Part shown: in pieces, positions 8,125-16,765 of the stretch
Numbering within the stretch: the first letter of the stretch is position 1
Layout: each line of letters begins with the position of its first letter
Source: an uncultured Dorea sp.
GTDB lineage: Bacteria > Bacillota > Clostridia > Lachnospirales > Lachnospiraceae
Length of the DNA stretch: 39,114 nt
NCBI GenBank assembly: GCA_947647815.1
Contig: CANSLW010000005.1
Location: forward strand, 1-39,114
Direction of reading: 5' to 3'
Position numbers and translations under genes: made by a program
Notes under the pieces: model-generated
The model's database searches: none
What the model saw: only the letters and a program-made list of their open reading frames with translations
What the model was told of the DNA's origin: nothing

Positions 8125-8967
8125 ATGGATATCTTATCAGACAGATTAGAAGAAGGATTCACACATGGCGGCCTGTTTCATGCGGACGATGTGTTTGCCA
8201 CGGCGCTGCTTCAGATTCTGAACCCTAAGATTAAGATCACCCGGGGCTTCTCAGTACCGGCAGATTATAAAGGGATTGTATATGACATTGGCGGAGGATG
8301 CTTCGATCATCACCAGAAGGACAGGCGGATTCGGGAAAATGGAGTTCCGTACGCTGCGTTTGGACTTCTCTGGGAGAGATTCGGCAGCAGATTGCTGTGC
8401 GAGGAAGACGCCGCAAGATTCGATGAAGATTTTGTACAGCAGATAGACAAGACAGATAATACGGGAGAGCCGAATCTGTTGTCGCAGACCATCGCAGACC
8501 GGAATCTGACATGGCAGGAAGAGCCGTCTCTGGCAGAAGACGCATTCGAGAAGGCAGCGGAGTATGCGAAGGAGATACTAAAACGCCGGTTTTGCCAAAT
8601 CCGGGCGGACAGGAATGCATATGAGACAGTATGTGAGAAAGCGAATGAATGTGAGGACGGCATCCTGTATCTGGAACAGGCAATGCCGTGGAAGGATGCC
8701 CTGAAAGGGAAAGATATTGCATATGTGATCTATCCGTCTCTGCGCGGAGGATATAATATTCAGGCTGTCCCTGCAGATGAAGAGCCGATGAAATCGAAGG
8801 TTCCATTTCCGGAGAGCTGGCGCGGCGCAAGCCATGAGGAACTTAGGAGGATCACAGAGATTGAAAGCCTGACGTTCTGCCATATGGCAGGCTTCCTAAG
8901 CGCAGCGGGGACATTGGAGGATGCGTACCGGGCGGCAAGGATGTCTGTGGAAAATAGTATGGCATAG
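8125..8967 (+). CDS. MYG1/GAMM1 family metal-dependent nuclease-like protein
   Basis: It starts GFTHGGLFHADDVFATALLQ, the MYG1 signature with the DHH-like metal site (H19, H23 and DD), followed by YDIGGGCFDHHQKDRR (DHH) and the C-terminal FCHMAGFLSAAGTLEDA. Eukaryotic MYG1 has been described as a 3'-5' RNA exonuclease; bacterial members are mostly untested. AGGAGG lies 7 nt before the ATG. It precedes the CRISPR operon on the same strand with a 125-base gap containing a hairpin element, so co-transcription is possible but not shown. Confidence 0.85.
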   Translation: MDILSDRLEEGFTHGGLFHADDVFATALLQILNPKIKITRGFSVPADYKGIVYDIGGGCFDHHQKDRRIRENGVPYAAFGLLWERFGSRLLCEEDAARFDEDFVQQIDKTDNTGEPNLLSQTIADRNLTWQEEPSLAEDAFEKAAEYAKEILKRRFCQIRADRNAYETVCEKANECEDGILYLEQAMPWKDALKGKDIAYVIYPSLRGGYNIQAVPADEEPMKSKVPFPESWRGASHEELRRITEIESLTFCHMAGFLSAAGTLEDAYRAARMSVENSMA

Positions 8968-8983
8968 ACAGATGAAGGCATTC

Positions 8984-9050
8984 GGCGGTTGCCGCGAAGG
9001 TCAACAACCATGATGCTTGCATCGGAGGTGTTGACTCCAGCCGGACAGTG
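8984..9050. repeat. Dispersed palindromic element, copy 2
   Basis: GTCAACA and TGTTGAC (7 bp) enclose an inner GATG-CTTG-CATC hairpin, between the MYG1 gene and the first CARF gene. It shares its core and layout with copy 1 near 6900. It may attenuate read-through into the CRISPR operon. Confidence 0.5.
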
Positions 9051-9092
9051 TTGCCGGACGGAATGCCGGAAGAAAAGAAAAGGAGAAGAGAG

Positions 9093-10583
9093 ATGGGCGT
9101 ACATTTTATTTCAGTGCTGGGGACCAGCTTGTATGAGCCGGTGGTATATCATTTCCCGGAAGAAGACAGAAGAGGGGAAGAGCAGGAATTTGTTCAGATC
9201 GCGATGCTGGAGGAGTTACGGGATCAGATTGCAGGGGAGGGGAAGATATCCATATTCCTGACCGACGGCGCAAGGAAGCGGAACTGGGAAGACCGTATCT
9301 ATAGTGATAAGGACGTGCAGTTCTCAGAGAGATGGACTTCGGGAAAGAAACAGGCGGTATGCGAAGGGCAGAATAAGCCGGGAATGATGTCTGTTCTTAA
9401 GAAGGATTACCCGGAACTGTGGGAGAGAACGGAAGAGATCAGAATCAGTAATGCAAGTACGGAGGAAGAGATCTGGTCCGTATTTGAGGCAATTTATAAT
9501 GCGATAGAAGAGGACGATGAGATTGTATTCGATATCACGCACAGTTTCCGGTCTATACCGATGCTCGCCATTACGATCATTAATTATGCGAAGGTCTTAA
9601 AAAACTGTACCTTGAAGGGAATCTACTATGGAGCATATGAAGCGGCAGAGACGGCAGGGGGCGTCAAATACGCGCCGATCGTAGACCTGACGGTTTACAA
9701 TGAGATCCTTGAATGGACAAATGCGGCAGAGGCTTTTATGCAGTACGGGTTCGCTTCGAAGATGAAGGCAGTATATGATAAGAAGATGAGCACGATCCCG
9801 AATGAAGAGAAGAAAGAATGGGGGCCCATAAAAGGAAAAATAACGGCGATGCAGAATTTATCTTCTGCAATATTCACCTGCCGGGGAACGGACGCGTCAA
9901 AACTGGAAAGCAAAAAGAAGAGCGCGTTGGCGCAAAAGAGTGTCAAAAATGCGTATGAGAGCCTGGTGGCGAAGAGCACGGAAGCTTCCAAAGCGAAAGC
10001 CAGAGAGATGAAACCGCTGTATCCTCTGATCGATAAGATTGAAGAGAGATATCAGGAATATTTCAGCGGGGAGACGAATTTTGAGATTGGGTGCGGCGTT
10101 GTGCGGTGGAGCATTCAGAACAGTATGGTTCAACAGGGATATACAGCTCTGGAGGAGACGATGATTACATATCTGTGCGCCCGGTATCAGCTGGATGACA
10201 GGACGGAGAGAACAAGGGAAGATATCGTAGGAAAAGCAGTGACCGGTATTGCAAAATATATCGAGCAGAAGCAGTCGGCACAGTATTTTGAAGAACATAG
10301 GGAAGAAGCGGCTGAGACGATCTGCCGTGCAATCATGCAGATGAAGGGGAAACCGTCTGAAGCGGACGGGAAGATCAGAGAAATCGTGCTGACGATTCCG
10401 CTTCCTCTGGTACAGCTCTGTAAGAAGATAAAAGACCGGAGAAATGATATTAATCATTTTGGATTTCGGGATAATCCTGTGTCGGCAGATCTGCTTAACG
10501 CTGAATTAAAAGAATTGTATAATGATTTTATGAAGCTTACGAATGCTGCTGACTGGTGCATCGAAGATGAATGCAGGCAATGA
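9093..10583 (+). CDS. Csx1/Csx2-family (TM1812-like) CARF-HEPN ribonuclease
   Basis: The N-terminal CARF domain shows a GTSLYEP loop after the first strand and DITHSFRSIP (Asp147), the DxTHxFR motif of the TIGR02221/TIGR02549 group. The C-terminal HEPN domain shows RNDINH (Arg450, His455), the Rx4H catalytic pair. By family, it would bind cyclic oligoadenylate made by Cas10 through CARF and then cleave RNA non-specifically through HEPN. The frame is open from 9048, but ATG 9093 (MGVHFISVLGTS) has AGGAGA just upstream and fits the CARF start. First gene of the type III-D operon. Confidence 0.88.
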   Translation: MGVHFISVLGTSLYEPVVYHFPEEDRRGEEQEFVQIAMLEELRDQIAGEGKISIFLTDGARKRNWEDRIYSDKDVQFSERWTSGKKQAVCEGQNKPGMMSVLKKDYPELWERTEEIRISNASTEEEIWSVFEAIYNAIEEDDEIVFDITHSFRSIPMLAITIINYAKVLKNCTLKGIYYGAYEAAETAGGVKYAPIVDLTVYNEILEWTNAAEAFMQYGFASKMKAVYDKKMSTIPNEEKKEWGPIKGKITAMQNLSSAIFTCRGTDASKLESKKKSALAQKSVKNAYESLVAKSTEASKAKAREMKPLYPLIDKIEERYQEYFSGETNFEIGCGVVRWSIQNSMVQQGYTALEETMITYLCARYQLDDRTERTREDIVGKAVTGIAKYIEQKQSAQYFEEHREEAAETICRAIMQMKGKPSEADGKIREIVLTIPLPLVQLCKKIKDRRNDINHFGFRDNPVSADLLNAELKELYNDFMKLTNAADWCIEDECRQ

Positions 10584-10616
10584 TGCGGTAGTAATCAGCA
10601 AAGAGAGGAATATGAT

Positions 10617-11579
10617 ATGAATCAGCAGCTAGAAGAGGCGCTTAAGATCAGATACATCAAACTGCATTTTACAGCAGTGATAGTAGAAGATACGGAACTA
10701 CCGGCTGAGAAAGTGTCCGCCTTAAGAGGCGGGATGGGCGAGATGCTGCTTCGGGCGAACTGTGTCAGAGACCGGAACTGCAAGAAGTGCGATTTTGAAT
10801 CAGAGTGTATCGTCAGAAGGACGATGTATTCCAGATATGAGATTACGCCGCGTTTCGTCACGACGGACGACAGCATCGGATATCTGTTGGAATGTGAGAA
10901 TTATGAGGAAGAGTTCTATGCAGGCGATCTGTTGGAATTCAATCTGATTCTGTTCGGACGGTCTATCGCTTACTTCAACCAGTATATGCAGGCGTTTTTT
11001 GCATTGGGAGGAGCCGGGATTGGTAAGAATCATTCCCAGTTCCAGATTGTGTCTGTGACCAATACCAGAAGGCAGAGATTATATGCCGAAGGAATGGTCT
11101 ACATGGAGCAGTATCAGATAGAGACAATCCTGGATTATGTGGATTACCGGATGAAACAGATACAAAAGAGCGGATGTAAAAGCGACTGTAAGAACCGGCT
11201 GGTATTTAGAACGCCCCTGACGTTAAAATATCAGGGAGAATTCATAAGCGAATTCCATATGGAAGCAATCTGGAACGCCATAAGGCGCAGGATCTATATG
11301 TTAGAGTGTTATGAGGGAATCACGGAGAATATCCATGAACTTGAGGACCTGAGATCAGACATGCTGCGAATCCCGGATATCGTCAGGCAGGAGTATGAAT
11401 GGATTGCTGTGAGAAGGTACTCTTCTACACAGGAGCGGAGGATGCGCTTAACAGGAATCAAAGGATATCTGGAACTTGACAGTGTTCCGGAAGATATGCT
11501 CCCGATTCTGGCAGCAGGAGAGCTGATTCATATCGGGAAGAATACCAGCTTCGGATTCGGAAGATACAAGATCGTGTGA
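10617..11579 (+). CDS. cas6: Cas6 pre-crRNA endoribonuclease
   Basis: A 320-residue RAMP protein with the PF10040 layout: an N-terminal segment with a Cys cluster (CVRDRNCKKCDFESEC, about residues 47-62), which may hold a metal, GGAGIGKNHSQF in the middle, and the C-terminal Gly-rich GKNTSFGFGRYKI loop that grips the repeat RNA. It should cut the array transcripts within the 37-nt repeat, leaving an 8-nt 5' tag ATTGCTAC if cleavage is at the usual place. It is the only Cas6 seen and would serve all three arrays. GAGAGGA precedes the ATG. It sits between two CARF-HEPN genes. Confidence 0.85.
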   Translation: MNQQLEEALKIRYIKLHFTAVIVEDTELPAEKVSALRGGMGEMLLRANCVRDRNCKKCDFESECIVRRTMYSRYEITPRFVTTDDSIGYLLECENYEEEFYAGDLLEFNLILFGRSIAYFNQYMQAFFALGGAGIGKNHSQFQIVSVTNTRRQRLYAEGMVYMEQYQIETILDYVDYRMKQIQKSGCKSDCKNRLVFRTPLTLKYQGEFISEFHMEAIWNAIRRRIYMLECYEGITENIHELEDLRSDMLRIPDIVRQEYEWIAVRRYSSTQERRMRLTGIKGYLELDSVPEDMLPILAAGELIHIGKNTSFGFGRYKIV

Positions 11580-11589
11580 CGGAAGAAAC

Positions 11590-13146
11590 ATGCACTGGGC
11601 GAGACAGATGTCATGGTACATGTATGTCAGAAATAGAGAAAGGAATACAGAAGACAGAATAATGAGTAGAAAAAAGATGTTGCTGCTGTCTCTCGGGACA
11701 GGCAGGCTATCGGAAAAAAACGCAGAAGTACCGGCGGCGCAGAGGATTGTATACCAAAGCGCAAAGTACTGTATGGACGGTACGCAGAAGATCGTGGAGT
11801 CAGAATTCGTTGCGGAACCTTTGGTCCGTTCCTTTGCGCCGGATGAAGTGATTATTGTAGGCACGTCCAAATCAGCATGGGCAGGCTTCTACTGTAAATT
11901 CGGAGATGCGTCGGATGAGGAGCGGGTGCGAAGGCTCCTGGAGATTGAGGAATACGGCGGCAAAGACCGAAAGAGCAGTGAATTGCTGACGCTTGCCAGA
12001 GAAGTAGAAGAGATCTATGAGGCAGGGCTGAATTCGGAACTTTTTAAGGGGATTAGGGTCCGTATCATCATGATCCGTTATGGGATCAACGAGGCGGAGC
12101 TTAAGGAGAACTATGTTCTGCTGGGATCGGTTGGAAAGATGCTGGATCGGAACGCACAGTACGAGGCGGCTTTTGACATCACCCATTCATTCCGCTCCCT
12201 GCCGCTTTATAATCTGGTTATCCTGAATTACTTCAGAAACGTACTGCAGATCGATCTGGAGATTAGCCATGTCTATTATGGAAATCTTGACATCAGAAGG
12301 GAGAACAGAGACATTGCGCCGATCGTCGATATGGGAGAATTGATCGAAGTACTGGATCTGTGCAACGGAATCAACGAATTCAAGGACACAGGGAATGCGG
12401 CGTCTCTTCTGAGATACATTCCGGATGAGGAGAAAGACCTTAAGGAAGCGCTCAGCGAATTCGACTGGGCGACGCAGATCAATGCATTTGACCGGATCGT
12501 CGCCTCATTGAAGAAACTAATGCTTGCCGTAGACAGCCGGGAAAACAGCGGAGGAAATAAATACGCGGACCTGCGGGAGATGATCTCCCAAGTCATCCAG
12601 GTCAAGTTCTTTGAAGAAAATGGATACAGCCGGATGACCGCCGCCGGATTTGCGCGTCTTCCATCGGAAGAAAAGCAATTCCTGATCTGTAAATGGTATT
12701 TCAGGCAGAACCGGTACGGACAGGCTGTCGCCACAGGGATGGAAGCCTTAAGAAGTTATCTGATCCGGATCTATCCCGGGGCGGAAGAAAAGGATGAAGC
12801 CTGGTTAAAAGATGAGCAGAACAGAAGAAATGCGATTGAAAGACTGAAAAAGGTCTATAAGAACCTGCAGTTGAAGAAGGGAAAAAGAAACAAGACAGAG
12901 CAGGTATTGTATCAACTTGAAAGAAGCAGGAAGCCTGCCGTCAACATACGGAACGTATTCGCACACAATCTGGGAAGGGGCACATCAGGAAACAGGTGGA
13001 CTGAGACGGCGGGCAACGACCAGGCCGCGAAAGAGATCATTGAGAAGTTCATTCAGAACCTGAGCGTGTTCAGGGAATATATGAATCGGCATGAGAAGGA
13101 ACTGAAAGCAGTTTACCAAAGGGAAGGCGCTTTTGTGAAAAGATAA
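11590..13146 (+). CDS. Second Csx1/Csx2-family CARF-HEPN ribonuclease
   Basis: A diverged relative of the first CARF gene. The CARF domain has LLLSLGTG, VGTSKSAW and DITHSFRSLP (Asp196 from this start), and a YYGNLDIRRENRDIAPIVDM block. The HEPN domain ends with RNVFAH (Arg454, His459; Rx4H). Expected role: cyclic oligoadenylate-activated RNase. The first ATG (11590) has GGAAG 4-5 nt upstream and lies 10 bases after cas6. However, its first 24 residues are Trp/Met-rich and unlike a CARF start, so ATG 11662 (MSRKKMLLLSLGTG) may be the true start. Confidence 0.86.
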   Translation: MHWARQMSWYMYVRNRERNTEDRIMSRKKMLLLSLGTGRLSEKNAEVPAAQRIVYQSAKYCMDGTQKIVESEFVAEPLVRSFAPDEVIIVGTSKSAWAGFYCKFGDASDEERVRRLLEIEEYGGKDRKSSELLTLAREVEEIYEAGLNSELFKGIRVRIIMIRYGINEAELKENYVLLGSVGKMLDRNAQYEAAFDITHSFRSLPLYNLVILNYFRNVLQIDLEISHVYYGNLDIRRENRDIAPIVDMGELIEVLDLCNGINEFKDTGNAASLLRYIPDEEKDLKEALSEFDWATQINAFDRIVASLKKLMLAVDSRENSGGNKYADLREMISQVIQVKFFEENGYSRMTAAGFARLPSEEKQFLICKWYFRQNRYGQAVATGMEALRSYLIRIYPGAEEKDEAWLKDEQNRRNAIERLKKVYKNLQLKKGKRNKTEQVLYQLERSRKPAVNIRNVFAHNLGRGTSGNRWTETAGNDQAAKEIIEKFIQNLSVFREYMNRHEKELKAVYQREGAFVKR

Positions 13147-13168
13147 AACGGCAGAAAGGACAAAGAAA

Positions 13169-14647
13169 ATGAAAGAACGTTATCTGACAATTTTGGAAGT
13201 ATCGCAGAAACAGGCTTATATCTTCCAAAGCAATGAACTACGAAGCAATATTCTCAATTCGGCGGTTATTGCATGGGTTATGAGCAAAGAGTACATGGAG
13301 GAAACCATTTCCGACAAGACGCTTTTTGACGCCGAAAGGAATCTGGTCTATTCCGGGGGAGGCCATACGGTGCTGGAATTCGAACGCAGGGAAGACGCGG
13401 TGCAATTTACGAAGAAGATCACGACGGCGATCAAGAAGGAGTATCAGGGAATCGAGGTCTTTGCGGCAACACTGGAATACGCGGAAGAACTTACGCCTGG
13501 AGAGAACTTAAAAGAACTGACGAAGAAGTTAGAGCGCAAGAAATCTGTCCGCGCCGCATCCTTCCGCCAGGGAAGCTTCGGGGTGGAGAAGATTAATACG
13601 AATACATTAAAGCCCATGTTAGAAGGCGAGACACTGGAGAGAACCGGAAGAGCCCGGATGCCGGAGGCAGAGGAGAAGATCGACAAGGAACTGTCGGCAG
13701 AAGGATTCCACCGGGTCTATAAGTTCGGGGAACTTGGGGGAACGAAGGACGAGTCGAACTTTGTCGCGGTTGTACATATAGACGGCAACGCCATGGGCAA
13801 ACGTGTGGAAAACCTCCAGAAGAGATATGAAAACTGTGAGTGGGAGGAATACAAAGCGAACCTTAAGGAATTCAGCCAATCGATTGACGAGCAGTTCAAA
13901 GAAGCCTATAAAGAGATGGCGGAGTATGTGGCGGCAAATATTAAGAACGATAAACTTGGAGATCTGGATATTCAGGAGAAGAAGCTTCCGGTACGGAGAA
14001 TCATCACTGCCGGAGACGATATCTGCTTCGTGGCGGAAGGAAGGATCGGCCTGGAATGCGCGGCTGCATTTATCCGGTTCCTGGGAAAGAAAAAAAACAC
14101 GGTAGATGAAGAAGGATATGCCGCGTGTGCCGGCGTTGCGATCGTACACCAGAAATATCCGTTCTACAAAGCCTATGAACTCTCAGAGATGCTGTGCAGC
14201 AATGCGAAGAAGTTCGGCGCATCTCTAAGCGAAGACGGCAGCGGACGGGACGTATCGGCAATAGACTGGCATATCGAATTCGGGGAAGTGAAAGATACCT
14301 TAGAAGAGATCCGGAACGGGTACTATGATGCAGACGGCCGCATGCTGATCAGCAGGCCTTACATTGTAGATGCATCAGAGAAGATCCTGGAATCCGAACC
14401 GTTACGGCGTTATGAGAATTTCCGGAGATTATTATTAGATATACAGAGAGAAGAGGTCTACGCAAGAGGAACACTTAAGGAACTTAGATCTGTATTGAAG
14501 CAAGGAGCAAGGGAGACGGAGTATTACCTTAAGTTCCACAGGATAGAGGAGCTGCTTGCGGACCGTCCGGAGGATGATTTCAGTCTGCTGTATGATGCGG
14601 TAGAATTGATCGATACATTTATAAAACTGGAGGAGGTAGACAATTGA
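13169..14647 (+). CDS. cas10: Cas10, type III-D, without HD domain
   Basis: 492 residues, much shorter than the usual 700-900. The first palm-like domain reads LVYSGGGHTVLEF (about residues 59-71). The second has VVHIDGNAMGK (Asp205) and ITAGDDICFV (Ala281-Gly-Asp-Asp284), the GGDD-type nucleotidyl cyclase motif with the first Gly changed to Ala. No HD nuclease domain precedes the palm, so target-activated ssDNA cutting is probably absent. Since both Asp remain and three CARF-HEPN genes are present, cyclic oligoadenylate synthesis is the likely output. A helical C-terminus follows. The stop overlaps the next start (TTGA). Confidence 0.85.
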   Translation: MKERYLTILEVSQKQAYIFQSNELRSNILNSAVIAWVMSKEYMEETISDKTLFDAERNLVYSGGGHTVLEFERREDAVQFTKKITTAIKKEYQGIEVFAATLEYAEELTPGENLKELTKKLERKKSVRAASFRQGSFGVEKINTNTLKPMLEGETLERTGRARMPEAEEKIDKELSAEGFHRVYKFGELGGTKDESNFVAVVHIDGNAMGKRVENLQKRYENCEWEEYKANLKEFSQSIDEQFKEAYKEMAEYVAANIKNDKLGDLDIQEKKLPVRRIITAGDDICFVAEGRIGLECAAAFIRFLGKKKNTVDEEGYAACAGVAIVHQKYPFYKAYELSEMLCSNAKKFGASLSEDGSGRDVSAIDWHIEFGEVKDTLEEIRNGYYDADGRMLISRPYIVDASEKILESEPLRRYENFRRLLLDIQREEVYARGTLKELRSVLKQGARETEYYLKFHRIEELLADRPEDDFSLLYDAVELIDTFIKLEEVDN

Positions 14648-15225
14648 AGATCAGGATGCAGTTATTATCGGATGTGATATTCGGGAACGGAATGAGCATT
14701 CCGGGCGGCGAGGATATCTCGGTTCTATGTGATGAGAATGGTTTCCCGTATTATAAAGGCGGAACCTTTAAAGGAGTGTTCCGTGAAGCGCTGGAACAGT
14801 ACCTGGAATGGACGGCGGCAGATGAAGCGCAGGCCGAGGCTCAGCTGGGCCGGTTACTTGGAACAAGCGGAGACGACAGGATATTTCGCCCGGGGAAACT
14901 GATCTTCTCGGATTTTCAGCTGTCGGATTATGTGAAGCAGCAGATGCTGTCGGAAGTTAAGACGGAGACAGGGGATAAGAGAGATGAGATTCTGCAGGCG
15001 TTGTCGCATCAACGGACGTTCACGGCATTGTCAGACGAGGGGATCGTGTCAGAAGGATCCTTAAGAAGCTGCCGGTGTGTGAATAAAGGGTTGAATTTCT
15101 ATAGTCAGGTGGAGTGCAGCCGGGAAGATGAGGAACTGGTGGCAGAAGTCCTCTCTGGTATCAAATGGATCGGAACCATGCGTAACCGGGGATTTGGAAA
15201 AGTCAGGCTGACGGTAATTGAGTAG
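14644..15225 (+). CDS. Cas7-type RAMP protein (Csm3-like)
   Basis: A 193-residue single RAMP domain. KGGTFKGVFREALEQYL is the conserved helix after the first strand, SHQRTFTALSDEGIVSEGSL lies at the central strand where catalytic or thumb residues sit, and the end GTMRNRGFGKVRLTV is the Gly-rich loop. It should form part of the crRNA-binding backbone. Start: TTG at 14644, overlapping the cas10 stop, with GGAGG 8-9 nt upstream, indicating translational coupling. It is short for a Cas7, which usually has 220-300 residues. Which backbone position it holds cannot be told. Confidence 0.8.
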   Translation: MKIRMQLLSDVIFGNGMSIPGGEDISVLCDENGFPYYKGGTFKGVFREALEQYLEWTAADEAQAEAQLGRLLGTSGDDRIFRPGKLIFSDFQLSDYVKQQMLSEVKTETGDKRDEILQALSHQRTFTALSDEGIVSEGSLRSCRCVNKGLNFYSQVECSREDEELVAEVLSGIKWIGTMRNRGFGKVRLTVIE

Positions 15226-15241
15226 AGAGGGGAGTACGCAG

Positions 15242-16765
15242 ATGTCAGAATATTTAAAGATTGTTTTACAGAATACGGAGCCGGTGAGGATATCCGACGA
15301 CAGTACAAGCCAGAGCGGACAGACGGTAAGCTTAAGATATATTCCGGGGACAGCCATCCGCGGGATTGTGGTCAATGCCCTTGCGAAGGAAGAAGATTTC
15401 TCAGAGATCAAGAAGACATTATTCTCGCCTGCCGTCAGATATCTGAACGCATATCTGACAGACGGGGAGCGGGAGCTGATTCCTTCTCCCAAAGGATTCT
15501 ATGAAGATAAGACAGAGGCGCAGGGAAAGAAGGAACTGGATAACGTAGTAGTAGACGGAGCGTTCACGGAAGGACTTAAAAGAGCGTCCCTTGGACGCTT
15601 CTGCCGCATAGAAGACGGGTGTATCTTCTATTATAATGTGGATACCGGTTCCGATATGAAGATTAAGATCAATCTGGGCGAAGGCGAGAAGCAGAATGTA
15701 TTCCGGAATGAGTATATCGCGCCCGGCCATGTGTTTACCGGATATATAGCCGTAGAGGATGAAGCGGTTAAGGAGAGAATCAAGGATGTGTTTGCCGGGG
15801 ATATCCTCGTCGGCAACGGACGCTCCGCCGGACTTGGAAGATGTAAGGTCCTAAGCTGCGAATATACAGAGCGGCTGCCGTATCAGGAGTATCTTGCGGA
15901 TACGGATCAGCCGGATTCCTGCTATATGATGCTCCTCTCCAACACAGTGATGCGCGATGAGACGGGAGAACTGTGCGGGCTGAATCTAAAGAAACTGGAG
16001 GAACAGCTTGGGGTAGAGGAGTTAAGGATCCGTTACTGTTCTACGTCTACCGTAGAAGTCAAGGGATATAACAGCGTGTGGGGAACCAGGACGCCTTCTG
16101 CGGTTATGTATGAGCAGGGAAGCGTATTCCATCTGGAATACAAGGGAATCCTGACGGCAGAAAGAATGCGTGCAGTCTGCGGCAAGGGAATCGGCATCCG
16201 CATGAATGAAGGATTCGGCAGAGTCTTGTTCCTGAATGATTATGAGACAATCCGCTATAAGAAAGCGGAATATTATACCAGAAAGATCGTGTGCGCGGCA
16301 GACCGGCAGTACCCGGAGGATAAGGAAACCTTGCGGATTGCTGCAAGAGGCTGGTACCGGAATGTCCTTAAGAGGGCGGCGAGCCATTATGTTGTCGAGC
16401 ATCCCCTTCCAAGAGGAAAGATCTCGAACAGCCAGCTTGGAACACTGGAATCCTATACGACGGCATATAAGTATGAGTCGCAGGAAGCAGAGCGGATGAT
16501 AAAAAGATATCTTCAGCATACGGACAGTAAAGCGGAGAATGCCAGAGTCCAGAAGACAAAGAACGGCGTCAAAGAACTGGAACGATACATCTCTCATATC
16601 ATGGATACGGATATCGAGACGCTTCTTAAGATAGAGACAAAAGACAAAGAGAGTATTATGGGGATTCCGAAGAAGGAACTCTTCACATCAGAGGAACTTG
16701 GCAAGATGAAGTTAGAATTGATTACCCGGATGATCCGGTATGATAACAAGAAGGAGGCGAGGTAG
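15242..16765 (+). CDS. csx10: Csx10 (Cas5-group RAMP of type III-D)
   Basis: The N-terminal part has EPVRISDDSTSQSGQ, then LRYIPGTAIRGIVVNAL, ASLGRFCRIEDGCIFYY and VGNGRSAGLGRCKV; a second RAMP-like half has GIRMNEGFGRVLFL. This matches the Csx10 family, the marker of subtype III-D, which caps the crRNA 5' end in place of Csm4/Cmr3. The C-terminal 150 residues are helical. The frame is open from a TTG at 15218, but ATG 15242 has GGGGAG 8 nt upstream and is the better start. It is followed without a gap by the next RAMP gene. Confidence 0.82.
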   Translation: MSEYLKIVLQNTEPVRISDDSTSQSGQTVSLRYIPGTAIRGIVVNALAKEEDFSEIKKTLFSPAVRYLNAYLTDGERELIPSPKGFYEDKTEAQGKKELDNVVVDGAFTEGLKRASLGRFCRIEDGCIFYYNVDTGSDMKIKINLGEGEKQNVFRNEYIAPGHVFTGYIAVEDEAVKERIKDVFAGDILVGNGRSAGLGRCKVLSCEYTERLPYQEYLADTDQPDSCYMMLLSNTVMRDETGELCGLNLKKLEEQLGVEELRIRYCSTSTVEVKGYNSVWGTRTPSAVMYEQGSVFHLEYKGILTAERMRAVCGKGIGIRMNEGFGRVLFLNDYETIRYKKAEYYTRKIVCAADRQYPEDKETLRIAARGWYRNVLKRAASHYVVEHPLPRGKISNSQLGTLESYTTAYKYESQEAERMIKRYLQHTDSKAENARVQKTKNGVKELERYISHIMDTDIETLLKIETKDKESIMGIPKKELFTSEELGKMKLELITRMIRYDNKKEAR

